A stretch of 64,000 nt of DNA. Source: Kitasatospora sp. CB01950. GTDB lineage: Bacteria > Actinomycetota > Actinomycetes > Streptomycetales > Streptomycetaceae. Position numbers and translations under genes: made by a program. The first letter of the stretch is position 1; each line of letters opens with the position of its first letter. Positions 43,292-52,231 of the stretch are shown in pieces. Location: contig NZ_LISX01000020.1 of NCBI RefSeq assembly GCF_001905465.1, forward strand, positions 1 through 64,000, read 5' to 3'. The notes below the pieces were generated by a model. That model made no database searches, was not told the origin of the DNA, and saw nothing but the letters and a program-made list of their open reading frames with translations.

Positions 43292-44698
43292 ATGTCCGTG
43301 GACAGCAGCCCGGAGACTCAGCAGGCGCAGCGCCAGCAGACCAGCCTCACCACCGCCGCCGCGCGCAACCTGGCGACCACCACCAAGTCCGCGCCGCAGA
43401 TGCAGGAGATCACCTCCCGCTGGCTGCTGCGGATGCTGCCCTGGGTGCAGACCTCCGGCGGTACCTACCGGGTCAACCGGCGCCTGACCTACACGGTCGG
43501 CGACGGCCGGATCGAGTTCATCCAGACCGGCGGCGACGTCCGCGTCATCCCCCGGGAGCTCGGTGAACTCGCCCTGCTGCGCGGCTTCGAGGACGACGAC
43601 GTGCTGTCCGCGATCGCCGACCGGTGCGTGCAGCGCGAGTTCCGGGCCGGGGAGACCCTGGCCGAGCGCGGCACCCCGTCCGACAAGATCCACCTGATCG
43701 CGCACGGCAAGATCAACCAGATCTCCAGCGGCAAGTACGGCGACGACGCGGTGATCGGCGTCCTCGGCGACGGCGACCGCTTCGGCGAGAACGCCCTGCT
43801 GGACGCCGACGCCAGCTGGGACTACACCGCCACCGCCAAGACCGCCGGCACCCTGCTCACCCTCAGCCGGGCCGACTTCCAGGCGGTGCTCGCCCAGTCC
43901 GAGAGCCTCCAGGCCCACATCCGGGATTTCGCCAGCCTGCCGCTGCAGCGTCAGAACGAGCTCGGCGAGGCCGAGATCGCGATGTCCGCGGGCCACGAGG
44001 GCGAGTTCCAGCTGCCCACCGCGTTCGTCGACTACGAGCTCAAGCCGCGCGAGTACGAGCTGTCCATCGCGCAGACCGTGCTGCGCGTCCACTCCCGGGT
44101 GGCGGACCTGTACAACCACCCGATGAACCAGATCGAGCAGCAGCTCAAGCTCACCGTCGAGGCGCTCCGCGAGCGCCAGGAGCACGAGCTGATCAACAAC
44201 CGCGAGTTCGGTCTGCTCTCCAACTGCGCCTTCGACCAGCGGATCCAGACCCACTCCGGCCCCGCCACCCCCGACGACCTGGACGAGCTGCTCAGCCGCC
44301 GCCGCGACTCCGAGTTCTTCCTCGCGCACCCCAAGACCATCGCCGCGCTCGGCCGTGAGTTCAACTCGCGCGGCCTGTACCCCGACACGGTCGACATTCA
44401 GGGTCACAAGGTGCCGGCCTGGCGCGGCGTCCCGATCCTGCCCTGCAACAAGATCCCGATCACCCCGGAGAACACCAGTTCCATCCTGGTCCTGCGCACC
44501 GGCGAGGACAACCAGGGTGTCGTCGGCCTCCACCAGACCGGCATCCCCGACGAGTTCCAGCCCAGCCTGTCGGTGCGCTTCATGGGCATCGACGAGAAGG
44601 CCGTCATCAACTACCTGGTCACCGCGTACTACTCCGCGGCCATCATGGTGCCGGACGCGCTCGGCGTGCTCGAGAACGTGGAGATCGCCGTCCGCTGA
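43292..44698 (+). CDS. eshA: Family 2B encapsulin shell protein (EshA-like) with cyclic-nucleotide-binding-like domain
   Basis: This 468-residue protein is of the EshA type, now classed as family 2B encapsulins, which assemble into icosahedral protein nanocompartments. The N-terminal arm has NLATTTKSAPQMQ and SRWLLRMLPWVQTSGGTYRV. A cyclic-nucleotide-binding-like domain is inserted at about residues 94-210. The HK97-fold shell domain follows (EFQLPTAFVDYELKPREYEL to LGVLENVEIAVR). In the phosphate-binding cassette (FGENALLDADASWDYTATA) the usual arginine is missing, so nucleotide binding may be lost or changed. Known cargos of this family are terpene cyclases or prenyl-related enzymes; none lies adjacent. 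Confidence 0.93.
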   Translation: MSVDSSPETQQAQRQQTSLTTAAARNLATTTKSAPQMQEITSRWLLRMLPWVQTSGGTYRVNRRLTYTVGDGRIEFIQTGGDVRVIPRELGELALLRGFEDDDVLSAIADRCVQREFRAGETLAERGTPSDKIHLIAHGKINQISSGKYGDDAVIGVLGDGDRFGENALLDADASWDYTATAKTAGTLLTLSRADFQAVLAQSESLQAHIRDFASLPLQRQNELGEAEIAMSAGHEGEFQLPTAFVDYELKPREYELSIAQTVLRVHSRVADLYNHPMNQIEQQLKLTVEALRERQEHELINNREFGLLSNCAFDQRIQTHSGPATPDDLDELLSRRRDSEFFLAHPKTIAALGREFNSRGLYPDTVDIQGHKVPAWRGVPILPCNKIPITPENTSSILVLRTGEDNQGVVGLHQTGIPDEFQPSLSVRFMGIDEKAVINYLVTAYYSAAIMVPDALGVLENVEIAVR

Positions 44699-44733
44699 GG
44701 CCAGGGGCCGGGAGCTGTTACGAAGAAGACCAC

Positions 44734-44772
44734 GGTGGACCGCCGGAGGCCGTAACCAAACGGCGGTCCACC
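44734..44772 (+). terminator. Terminator of the encapsulin gene
   Basis: Perfect 12-base arms GGTGGACCGCCG and CGGCGGTCCACC around a 15-base loop lie 36 bases after the stop codon. The next gene therefore probably has its own promoter. Confidence 0.7.
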
Positions 44773-44929
44773 CAGTTGAGGGTGCGTCGGATTGATCATG
44801 CTGTTCCGTTTCTGCGGCGGAACGGCACCGGTCCTCCGGTGCACCCTCGACTGCGCTCCGGCACGACGCGGAGCCAGTTCGCTCGTCCACAGCCACAGTC
44901 CACAGCCACAGGAAGGTTGGACCACGCCC

Positions 44930-45808
44930 ATGCAGCGGAACGACCGGCCGCCCGCGAGCAGCGGGAATGCGGCGGAGACCTTACCCACCCGCAGCCCTGC
45001 CCGCAGCCCAGCCTGCAGCCCAGCCCGCAGCCCCACCCGCGGCCGAGGCCGCGCCGTCCGGGCGGCCGGGGCGCTCGCCGGGGTCGTCGTGGTGTGCGCG
45101 GTGCTCACCGGGGCCGCCCAGACCACCGCCCGGACGGACACCACGGCGGGGGAGGGGGAGGACGGGCGGTGGCTGGAGATCTGCGTCCACGTGCACACCT
45201 CCGTCGACGCCGCCGGGGCCCACGTGGAGGTGGACGCCGAGGCCGGGGCGGACGTCCAACTCCCGCTGCGCCCGCAGTCGATCGGGCCGGGGGCGCTCGC
45301 ACCGCAGGGGGACAAGGGGGGCCACGGGGGCGGCCACGGCGGGGGAGACGACCACGGCGATCACGGCGACCATGACGGGCACGGCGGCGGGCACCACTGC
45401 CACCCGCGGCCGACGCCGACTCCGACGCCCACCCCCAAGCCCTCGCCAACTCCCAAGCCGAGCCCGACAGTCGAGCCGACTCCGACCCCGAGTCCGACGC
45501 CGACCCCCGCTCCGGCACCCACGCCGAAGCCGCAGCCCGCGCCCACCCGCAGCGTCGCGCCGATCGCGCCCGCGCCGCCCACCCCGGCACCGTCGACGCC
45601 CGCCCCGAGCCCCGCACCGAGTCGGCCCGCGCCGCAGGCGTCCGTCCACCTGCCGCCCCCGCTGCTGCACGCCACGGCGCCCAAGCGCCAAGGCAGTTCG
45701 ACCACCACCCGGATGCTGGTGGTCACCGTCCCCGCCGTCATCGCCGCGGCCGCGCTGCGTCCGAGCGGGAAGTCCAGGGCCGCCGCCGGTCGGCGCGGCC
45801 GTTCCTGA
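44930..45808 (+). CDS. Membrane-anchored His-rich/Pro-rich protein
   Basis: The 292-residue protein has a Ser/Pro/Arg-rich N-terminus (repeated RSPARSPACSP), a hydrophobic segment (residues about 45-60) and a short folded part. A metal-ligand-like tract (HGGGHGGGDDHGDHGDHDGH, then HHCH) follows, then a long Pro/Thr/Ala/Lys stalk and a C-terminal hydrophobic segment with a basic end. The start at 44930 follows GGAAGG at a rather long 13-base gap; other starts are possible. The His/Asp tract suggests metal binding at the cell surface. No family is recognised. Confidence 0.7.
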   Translation: MQRNDRPPASSGNAAETLPTRSPARSPACSPARSPTRGRGRAVRAAGALAGVVVVCAVLTGAAQTTARTDTTAGEGEDGRWLEICVHVHTSVDAAGAHVEVDAEAGADVQLPLRPQSIGPGALAPQGDKGGHGGGHGGGDDHGDHGDHDGHGGGHHCHPRPTPTPTPTPKPSPTPKPSPTVEPTPTPSPTPTPAPAPTPKPQPAPTRSVAPIAPAPPTPAPSTPAPSPAPSRPAPQASVHLPPPLLHATAPKRQGSSTTTRMLVVTVPAVIAAAALRPSGKSRAAAGRRGRS

Positions 45809-45872
45809 CGCATCGTCAAGTCACGTTTCATTCAGCCGAGTTGTTGATCCGAACAGCAGGAGAGGACCTGTC

Positions 45873-46637
45873 ATGTCCGAATGGGTGGCGCTCGCCATCG
45901 TGATGGCCGGGGCGTGCCTGGTCGTCGTCGCGGTCGTGCTGCTGAGGCACCGCAAGGCCGATTTCCACGAGGACACCTCGGAGACGCCCGACGTCATCGA
46001 GTACATCACCATGATGATCGGCGTCGTGTACGCGATCGTGCTGGGCCTGGCGATCGCCGGCGTCTGGGAGTCCCGGTCGTCCGCGCAGGACGACGTGCAG
46101 CGCGAGGCGCAGGCCCTGCACGAGGTCAGTGCCCGCGCCGAGGTGTTCCCCGCCGACTACCGGGCGACGGTGGCCAAGGACGTAGACACCTACGTCTCGT
46201 TCGTGGTGGACACCGAATGGCACCACATGCGCACCCACGGGGAACTCTCCCCCGAGGGCACCGACCTGCTCGCCAAGCTGCGCACCGACGTCGCGTCCCG
46301 CACGCCGCAGAACGACATCGAGGCGCAGGCGTACCAGGCGATGATGGACCGGATCGCCACCGCCGACGAGGCCCGCAACTCCCGTGGCGGCAACACCGGT
46401 CCGACCATGCCCGGGGTGGTGTGGTTCGGGCTGATCATCGGCGCGGTGGTCACCATCGGGATGCTGTTCGCGCTCCAGATCCGGCGCTCCGGGCGGGAGT
46501 TGGTGCTGGCCGGCACGTTCAGCGCGCTGATCGGCTTCCTGCTGTTCCTGATCTGGGACTTCGACGACCCGTTCGGGCGCGGCATGTCGGTCACCACGCA
46601 GCCGTTCCTGGACCTGTTCCCGATCCTCAACCAGTAG
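45873..46637 (+). CDS. DUF4239 membrane protein
   Basis: The 254-residue protein has an N-terminal helix, a second helix (MMIGVVYAIVLGLAIAGVWE) and a large middle domain typical of DUF4239 (DVQREAQALHEVSARAEVFP). Two C-terminal helices follow, with the conserved ending WDFDDPFGRGMSVTTQPF. Its function is unknown. The ATG at 45873 follows AGGAGAGG. It lies 64 bases after the His-rich protein gene on the same strand. Confidence 0.9.
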   Translation: MSEWVALAIVMAGACLVVVAVVLLRHRKADFHEDTSETPDVIEYITMMIGVVYAIVLGLAIAGVWESRSSAQDDVQREAQALHEVSARAEVFPADYRATVAKDVDTYVSFVVDTEWHHMRTHGELSPEGTDLLAKLRTDVASRTPQNDIEAQAYQAMMDRIATADEARNSRGGNTGPTMPGVVWFGLIIGAVVTIGMLFALQIRRSGRELVLAGTFSALIGFLLFLIWDFDDPFGRGMSVTTQPFLDLFPILNQ

Positions 46638-46816
46638 TCCGAGCGGCGTAGATGGGGAACATCTGCCCGCCCCGGGACGGTTCGCGCATTACGCTGGGCC
46701 CGGCCGCCCCCGACGGGACGGGGGCCCGGGACCGGGCGGCCGACGGGGAGACCGCGCATCGTGCCGCCACCGGCGACGCGGGCGCGGCGGCACGACGCGC
46801 AACGGGGAGACACGGC

Positions 46817-47452
46817 ATGGGGGCGCAGGACATCGAGGGGCGGCACGGCGGCGCATCGCACGCCGCGGCGCCCGGTACGGGGACCGGTTCGGGGGCGGGT
46901 CCGGGGGCGGGCTCGGTAGGCGGGAGCAGGTACGCGCGGGTCGAGCGGGAGCGGCGCTTCCTGCTCGCCCGGGTCCCCGCGCCCGGTGCGGTCACCTGCG
47001 CCCGGCTGATCACCGACCGGTACGTGGACGGCACCCGGCTGCGGCTGCGCCACGTCGAACGGATCGACACCGGGGAGTGCGCCCACAAACTGACCCAGAA
47101 GACCCCGGCGCCACCCGGCACCACCGGCGCCGTGCAGGGCCTGATCACCAACATGTACCTGTCCGGCGAGGAGTACTCGCTGCTGCTGGACGCGTTGCCG
47201 GGGCGGGAGTTGACCAAGACCCGGCTGAGCGTCCCGCCGCTGGGCATCGACGTCTTCGACGGCCGGCTGCTCGGACTGGTGCTGGCGGAGGCCGAGTTCG
47301 AGACCACGGAGGACGCAGAGACGTTCGTGCCTCCGGCGGGCTGCCTGGCCGAGGTCACCGACGACCCGCGCTTCACGGGCGGTTCGCTGGCCCATGCCGA
47401 ACGCTCCCAGGTGCGCGGCTGGCTGGCGGACTACGGACTGGAACTCGCCTGA
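46817..47452 (+). CDS. CYTH domain protein
   Basis: The 211-residue protein has a disordered Gly/Ala-rich N-terminus and then a CYTH (CyaB/thiamine triphosphatase) domain. Marks are the ERERRF variant of the ExExK motif near residue 41, RLRLRHVER, KLTQKTP, and alternating acidic residues in LVLAEAEFETTE. Such proteins hydrolyse or bind triphosphates in a metal-dependent tunnel. The ATG at 46817 has GGGGAGA 7 bases upstream; longer starts from 46652 lack a good ribosome site. Confidence 0.85.
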   Translation: MGAQDIEGRHGGASHAAAPGTGTGSGAGPGAGSVGGSRYARVERERRFLLARVPAPGAVTCARLITDRYVDGTRLRLRHVERIDTGECAHKLTQKTPAPPGTTGAVQGLITNMYLSGEEYSLLLDALPGRELTKTRLSVPPLGIDVFDGRLLGLVLAEAEFETTEDAETFVPPAGCLAEVTDDPRFTGGSLAHAERSQVRGWLADYGLELA

Positions 47453-47575
47453 AGGCACCCCGGGGCGGAGTGAACTTCCGTCTCCGGGTGCCGAATTGGC
47501 GGATACTCGGGCTCTTTCCTCGTTGTGCGAATCAGTTTTTCGTGCCCTCGTCGAGGGGTCAGTACGGTCGGATTC

Positions 47576-49027
47576 ATGGAGTGGAACTTTCAATCGGCCG
47601 AACAGCTCCTCGCCGCTCTGCGCGCGGGTGAGGTGACGTCGGCGGAACTGACCGACGCGGCGATCGCCGCCATCGAGCGGGACGACAAGCCGATCAACGC
47701 GATCTGCCTGCCGGACTTCGACCGGGCGCGGGCCGCCGCACGCAGCGCCGACGAGGCCCGCGCCCGTCGTGAGGACAGGCCGCTGCTCGGCGTCCCGGTG
47801 ACGGTCAAGGAGTGCTTCGACGTCGCCGGGCTGCCCACGAGCTGGGGCATGCCCCCGTACCGGGACTTCCGGCCGGCCGAGGACGCGCTCCAAGTGGCGC
47901 GGCTCAAGGGCGCGGGCGCGGTGGTGCTCGGCAAGACCAACGTGCCCCTGGGGCTGCAGGACATCCAGACCTTCAACGAGATCCACGGCACCACCAACAA
48001 CCCGTGGGACCGCGGCCGCACCTCCGGCGGGTCCTCCGGCGGCTCGGCGGCGGCGCTGGCGTCCGGCTTCGGCGCACTGTCCATCGGCTCCGACCTCGCC
48101 GGTTCGCTGCGCACCCCCGCGCACTTCTGCGGGATCTACGCGCACAAGCCGAGCCTCGGACTGGCGCCGAGCCGCGGCATGGTCCCGCCGCCCGGGCCGG
48201 CCCTGCCGACCGAGCACGACCTCGCCGTCGTCGGCCCGATGGCGCGCACCGCCCGCGACCTGTCGCTGCTGCTCGACGTGATGGCCGAACCGGACCCGCT
48301 GACCCGCGGCGTGGCGTACCGGGTGACGCTGCCGCCCGCCCGCCACGAGCGAACGGCCGACTTCCGGGTCCTGGTCGTCGAGGACCACCCGTTCATCCCG
48401 ACCGGCGCCGCCGTCCGGGCGGGCCTGAACCGGGTGGCCGACACCCTCGACCGCGCCGGCGCCCGGGTCGACCGGCACAGCCCGCTGCTGCCCGACCTCG
48501 CCGACGCCGCGGGGATCTACCTGCAACTGCTGTTCTCCGGCTCCACCGCGCACTTCCCGATCGAGACGCTCGAACAGCTGCGGGCCCGCGCCGCCCGGCT
48601 GAGCCCGGACGACCGGAGCCTGGACGCGGCGCGGCTGCGCGGCATGGTGATGGGCCACGGCGACTGGATGGCGGTGAACGCCCGTCGCGAACTCCACCGG
48701 CAGGGCTGGCGGCAGCTGTTCGCCGAGTACGACGTCGTGGTGTGCCCGATCACGCCGACGCCCGCGTTCCCGCACGACCACCACCCCGACCCGCTGCGGC
48801 GGGTGCTCGACATCGACGGCACCGGGTACCCGTACTTCGACCAGCTGGTCTGGGCAGGCCTGGCGACCATGCCCGGCCTGCCCGCCACCGCCGTGCCGAC
48901 CGGGCCGTCGCCCGAGGGCCTGCCGGTGGGCGTGCAGCTGATCGGCCCGATGCTCGAGGACCGCACCCCGCTGCGGCTGGCCGAGCTGCTCGAAGCGGAG
49001 ATGGGCGGCTTCCGGGCGCCGAAGTGA
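47576..49027 (+). CDS. Amidase signature family enzyme
   Basis: The 483-residue amidase has the Ser-cisSer-Lys triad: Lys78 in VTVKECFDVAG, the TSGGSSGGSAAALASG signature with the bridging serine at 153, and nucleophile Ser177 in SDLAGSLRTPA. The usual GGS before the nucleophile is AGS here. It probably hydrolyses a small amide. The ATG at 47576 (MEWNFQ) is the conserved-looking start; the earlier in-frame starts extend into non-conserved sequence and no strong ribosome site is seen, so a short or absent leader is possible. Confidence 0.92.
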   Translation: MEWNFQSAEQLLAALRAGEVTSAELTDAAIAAIERDDKPINAICLPDFDRARAAARSADEARARREDRPLLGVPVTVKECFDVAGLPTSWGMPPYRDFRPAEDALQVARLKGAGAVVLGKTNVPLGLQDIQTFNEIHGTTNNPWDRGRTSGGSSGGSAAALASGFGALSIGSDLAGSLRTPAHFCGIYAHKPSLGLAPSRGMVPPPGPALPTEHDLAVVGPMARTARDLSLLLDVMAEPDPLTRGVAYRVTLPPARHERTADFRVLVVEDHPFIPTGAAVRAGLNRVADTLDRAGARVDRHSPLLPDLADAAGIYLQLLFSGSTAHFPIETLEQLRARAARLSPDDRSLDAARLRGMVMGHGDWMAVNARRELHRQGWRQLFAEYDVVVCPITPTPAFPHDHHPDPLRRVLDIDGTGYPYFDQLVWAGLATMPGLPATAVPTGPSPEGLPVGVQLIGPMLEDRTPLRLAELLEAEMGGFRAPK

Positions 49028-49081
49028 GCCCCGTGAGCCCCCGGCGGGCGTGAAGCGGAATCCGGTGTTCCCGGCGGCCGG

Positions 49082-49106
49082 GAATGTACAGGAAAACTGT
49101 ACATTC
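49082..49106 (+). promoter_or_regulatory. MarR operator before the MarR-MFS operon
   Basis: GAATGTACAG and CTGTACATTC are perfect 10-base arms around GAAAA, 26 bases before the marR start. It likely overlaps the promoter. Confidence 0.75.
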
Positions 49107-49132
49107 GGTCGCCGGGAACCTAGGCTGACCCC

Positions 49133-49585
49133 ATGAGTGAAGACCGGGAGGCCACGCCGTCCGCCGTGCAGGCCTCGCAGCAGGTGCGATCGGTGATCGG
49201 CCGACTGCGCCGTCGCATCCGGGCCGCCGCCGGAACGGGCGACCTGACGCTCACCCAGGCGTCCGCGATGGGACGGCTGCTGGACAGCGACGGCCAGGGC
49301 CTGACCACCAGCGACCTCGCCGTCGCCGAAGGCATGCGCCACCAGTCGATGGCCACCACCATCGCCGCCCTCACCGCGCAGGGCCTGGTCGAACGCCGCC
49401 GCGACCCCGACGACGGCCGCCGGATGCTGATCGTCCTCACCGACGAGGGCCGCCGCCGCGCCGAGGACGGGCGGCGGGCGCGCGGCGAATGGCTGGCCGC
49501 CGAACTCCAGGCCAAGTGCACCGAGGCGGAACGGCAGACCGTGATCGCGGCGATGGCCGTCCTGGAGCGGCTCGGGCACGACTGA
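49133..49585 (+). CDS. MarR family transcriptional regulator
   Basis: The 150-residue protein has the MarR winged helix (TTSDLAVAEGMRHQSMATTIAAL as HTH, RRRDPDDGRRMLIVLT as wing). It is the first gene of an operon with the following MFS exporter and lies after a near-ideal palindrome, so autoregulation is expected. Confidence 0.92.
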   Translation: MSEDREATPSAVQASQQVRSVIGRLRRRIRAAAGTGDLTLTQASAMGRLLDSDGQGLTTSDLAVAEGMRHQSMATTIAALTAQGLVERRRDPDDGRRMLIVLTDEGRRRAEDGRRARGEWLAAELQAKCTEAERQTVIAAMAVLERLGHD

Positions 49586-49673
49586 CGGCGCCGACTCCTC
49601 CGGGTCCGAGGGGGCCGATTCCGGCGGATCCCGCCGCACGCGCACGCCCGAACCGACCCCCGGGGGACCGCCC

Positions 49674-51080
49674 ATGACCAGCCGCAGCACCGCCGAGCGG
49701 GGCGAGGCCGCCGCACAGGCGCCGGCCCTCGACCGGCGACTCGTCCCGCCGATGGTGCTGGGATCCGTCCTCAACCCGATCAACTCCACGATCATCGCCG
49801 TCGCGCTCGTCCCGATCGGCGCCGCGCTCGGGGCCTCGCCCGCGCAGACCGCCTGGCTGGTGTCCGCGCTGTACCTGGCCACCGCGCTCGGACAGCCCGT
49901 GGTCGGCCGACTGATCGACCTGTTCGGGCCGCGCCGGCTGTTCCTGTCCGCGACCACCCTGGTCGGCGTGGCCGGCGTCGTCGGCGCCCTCGCCCCCAAC
50001 CTCGGGGTGCTGATCGCCTCCCGGGTCGTCCTCGGCTTCGGCACCTGCGCCGGCTACCCCGCCGCGATGGCCCTGCTGCGCGCCGAGTCCCGCCGCACCG
50101 GACAGGACAGCCCCGCCGGCATCCTCACCCTGCTCGCCGTCGCCAACCAGACCGTCGCCGTGATCGGCCCGCTGCTCGGCGGCCTGCTCACCAGCCTCGG
50201 CGGCTGGCGCGCCACCTTCGCCCTGAACGTCCCGCTGTCCGTCCTCGCCGTCGTCCTCGGCGCGCTCCGCCTGCCCCGCACGGAACCCGCCGACCCCGCG
50301 CGACGCCGCGGCGCACTGGTGCAGCGCATCGACCTGCCCGGCATGGCGCTGTTCGCCGTCCTGCTGCTGACACTGCTGCTGTTCCTGATGAACCCGCACC
50401 CCGACCGCTGGTACCTGCCGGTGACCGCCGTCGCCGCCGCGGCCGCCTTCACCGTCCGGGAACGCCGCGCCGCCGAACCGTTCATCGACCTCAAGGTGCT
50501 CGGCGGCAACGCCCCGCTGCTGCTCACCTACGCCCGCGCGCTCGCCGCGTACATCGGCGCGTACGCCTTCCTGTACGGCTTCGCCCAGTGGACCGAGGAA
50601 GGCTTCGGCCTGACACCCCTGCAGGCCGGACTCGTCCAGGCCCCCACCTTCCTGGTCGGCATCGGCGTCTCCGTCCTCGCCGGCCGCCGCGGCGGCATCC
50701 GCGCCACCCTGCTGATCGGCGGCATCGGCCAGGTCGCCGCCTGCGCGCTGATGCTCCTCCTCGGCGTGCACAGCCCGCTGTGGGCGCTGCTGCTGCTCGC
50801 CGTCGTCTTCGGCATCCCACAGGGCGCCAACGGACTCGCCCTGCAGAACGCCGTCTTCCGGCAGACCGACCCCGCCCGCACCGGCTCCTCCGCCGGCCTA
50901 CTGCGCACCTTCGCCTACCTCGGCTCGATGGTCGCCGCCGCCGCGACCGCCGCCGCGTACGGCACGCACGCCGGCACGGCCGGGATGCACCGGCTGGCGC
51001 TGGTGATGCTGGCCGCCGCCGCGGTGTTCCTGCTGCTCACCGTCTTCGATCGCAACCTGCGCAAGCTGTCGGTCGGTTGA
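49674..51080 (+). CDS. MFS drug exporter, DHA2-like
   Basis: The 468-residue transporter has about 12-14 hydrophobic helices. VGRLIDLFGPRRLFLS is motif A after helix 2, and an N-terminal segment LNPINSTIIAVALVPIG fits the first helix of the EmrB group. It lies 88 bases after marR in the same direction. It probably exports a substrate that also releases the MarR protein. Confidence 0.92.
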   Translation: MTSRSTAERGEAAAQAPALDRRLVPPMVLGSVLNPINSTIIAVALVPIGAALGASPAQTAWLVSALYLATALGQPVVGRLIDLFGPRRLFLSATTLVGVAGVVGALAPNLGVLIASRVVLGFGTCAGYPAAMALLRAESRRTGQDSPAGILTLLAVANQTVAVIGPLLGGLLTSLGGWRATFALNVPLSVLAVVLGALRLPRTEPADPARRRGALVQRIDLPGMALFAVLLLTLLLFLMNPHPDRWYLPVTAVAAAAAFTVRERRAAEPFIDLKVLGGNAPLLLTYARALAAYIGAYAFLYGFAQWTEEGFGLTPLQAGLVQAPTFLVGIGVSVLAGRRGGIRATLLIGGIGQVAACALMLLLGVHSPLWALLLLAVVFGIPQGANGLALQNAVFRQTDPARTGSSAGLLRTFAYLGSMVAAAATAAAYGTHAGTAGMHRLALVMLAAAAVFLLLTVFDRNLRKLSVG

Positions 51081-51308
51081 CGCTCCTCCCGGGGCGGCGG
51101 CCCGCAGCGGGGTGCGGAGGCGGGCGCTGGGCGAGGACGCCGGGCGGGGCGTCGTCGGGTACGTGGCCCCCGTCGGGGAGCAGGAGGAGAGGGTCGAACG
51201 GGTTCGGGGTCCGCCGCGCTGCGACGACCGCTGCGCGGAGATCCGGGCCGGTGACGTTGCTGCGCCGCGGGCCCGGGCGTGCTCATGCGCCGCGGCGGCC
51301 CGCAGGGC
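51081..51308. other. Gap between convergent genes
   Basis: The gap between the MFS gene and the facing SnoaL-like gene is GC-rich. Partial hairpins near 51090 (CCCGGGGCGGCGGCCCG region) may terminate transcription. I see no gene. Confidence 0.4.
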
Positions 51309-51728
51309 TCACTCGGTGCGGTCGCGGAGCCCGCCGGACATGGCGAGGCCGTCCATGTAGTCGCGGGCGTGGACGATCAGGCCGTCGCGGACCCGGATCA
51401 CCAGCAGCCCCGCGACGGCGAACTCGCCGTCCACACCCTCGATTTCGCCGCGCACGGTCTGCTCGACGACGAGCACCTCCGGGTCGGTGGAGTGGTGCAG
51501 GCCGGTCGCCTCGATCTCCGTCGGCCGGGCGGGAGTCGCCGACCACGCGGCCCCGTAGCCCGCTCGGATCGCGTCCTGCCCCTCGTAGCGTGCCGGAAAG
51601 CCCGGGGAACGGAACGGGAACTCGTGGACGGCGTCCGGCGCGTAGAGATCGGCGAGCGCATCGGCGTCCATGGCGAGCATGGCCCGGCGGAAGCGGGCCA
51701 GGACGTCGAGCAGCGGCGAATCGGTCAT
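51309..51728 (-). CDS. SnoaL-like (NTF2-fold) protein
   Basis: The 139-residue single-domain protein has the cone-shaped NTF2/SnoaL layout: an N-terminal helix (LARFRRAMLAMDADALADLYAPDAVHEFP), then strands to IRVRDGLIVHARDYMDGLAM. Relatives are ketosteroid-isomerase-like enzymes or binding proteins. The substrate is unknown. It starts just inside a possible operator. Confidence 0.85.
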   Translation of the reverse strand: MTDSPLLDVLARFRRAMLAMDADALADLYAPDAVHEFPFRSPGFPARYEGQDAIRAGYGAAWSATPARPTEIEATGLHHSTDPEVLVVEQTVRGEIEGVDGEFAVAGLLVIRVRDGLIVHARDYMDGLAMSGGLRDRTE

Positions 51729-51791
51729 GGTGGTGCCCCCCTGAGGCGTGGTGCGTGGTGGATTCTTCGCACCCTACGCCGATCTGACGAT

Positions 51792-51813
51792 CTGTCATGC
51801 GAAAAGCTGACAG
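51792..51813. promoter_or_regulatory. Inverted repeat upstream of the SnoaL-like gene
   Basis: CTGTCA and TGACAG flank 10 bases. It lies 63 bases upstream of the minus-strand start at 51728. It could be an operator, but no regulator gene is adjacent. Confidence 0.35.
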
Positions 51814-51834
51814 GTCCTGTTCGGCGGGTGTGGG

Positions 51835-52205
51835 TCAGCGACCCCAGCGGCGCCGGTACTCCGCCCGCTGGGTCGGCACGTCCGGGACGAGGGCGAGCGC
51901 CTCGGCGGCGCGACCCGCCCGCGCCGGCGCAACCACCGCGCCGGACACCGCCGGCAGCCACCCGGTGCGGGCGAACGGCTCCAGCACCGCCCACGCCCGC
52001 CCCGGTTCGCCCGCCGCACACAGCTGCTGCGCCGCGGCCCGTGCACAGAACCAGTCCGGGCGCTCGTGGGCAGCCTGTACGACCAACTCCAGCTCACCGC
52101 GCTGCAACAGCGCATCCACCAGGCGCGGCAGGACGCCGCCCAGGTGCCGTTCCTGCCAGTCGAGATCGCCGATGTTCACCCGGGGCAGTGTAGGGAGCGG
52201 GGCCA
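51835..52205 (-). pseudogene. Truncated protein of a longer tetratricopeptide-like family
   Basis: From MAPLPTLPRVNIGDLDWQ the frame reads convincingly for about 100 residues (GELELVVQAAHERPDWFCAR, AWAVLEPFARTGWLP). It then ends early at 51835 with a basic tail. I recall this segment as the start of a much longer helical-repeat protein in streptomycetes, so the gene appears cut short. The frame extends upstream without a better start. This is an inference from memory. Confidence 0.45.
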
Positions 52206-52231
52206 TCGGGGCCCTGCCAGCCTCGGTGTCA

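Noticed and set aside
43570..43920. Crp/Fnr transcription factor
   Set aside because: The cyclic-nucleotide-like domain is inserted in a shell protein. There is no DNA-binding helix-turn-helix after it, and the remaining sequence matches the encapsulin 2B layout.
46652..46816. N-terminal extension of the CYTH protein
   Set aside because: It has no ribosome site and low-complexity residues. GGGGAGA 7 bases before the ATG at 46817 is a better start.
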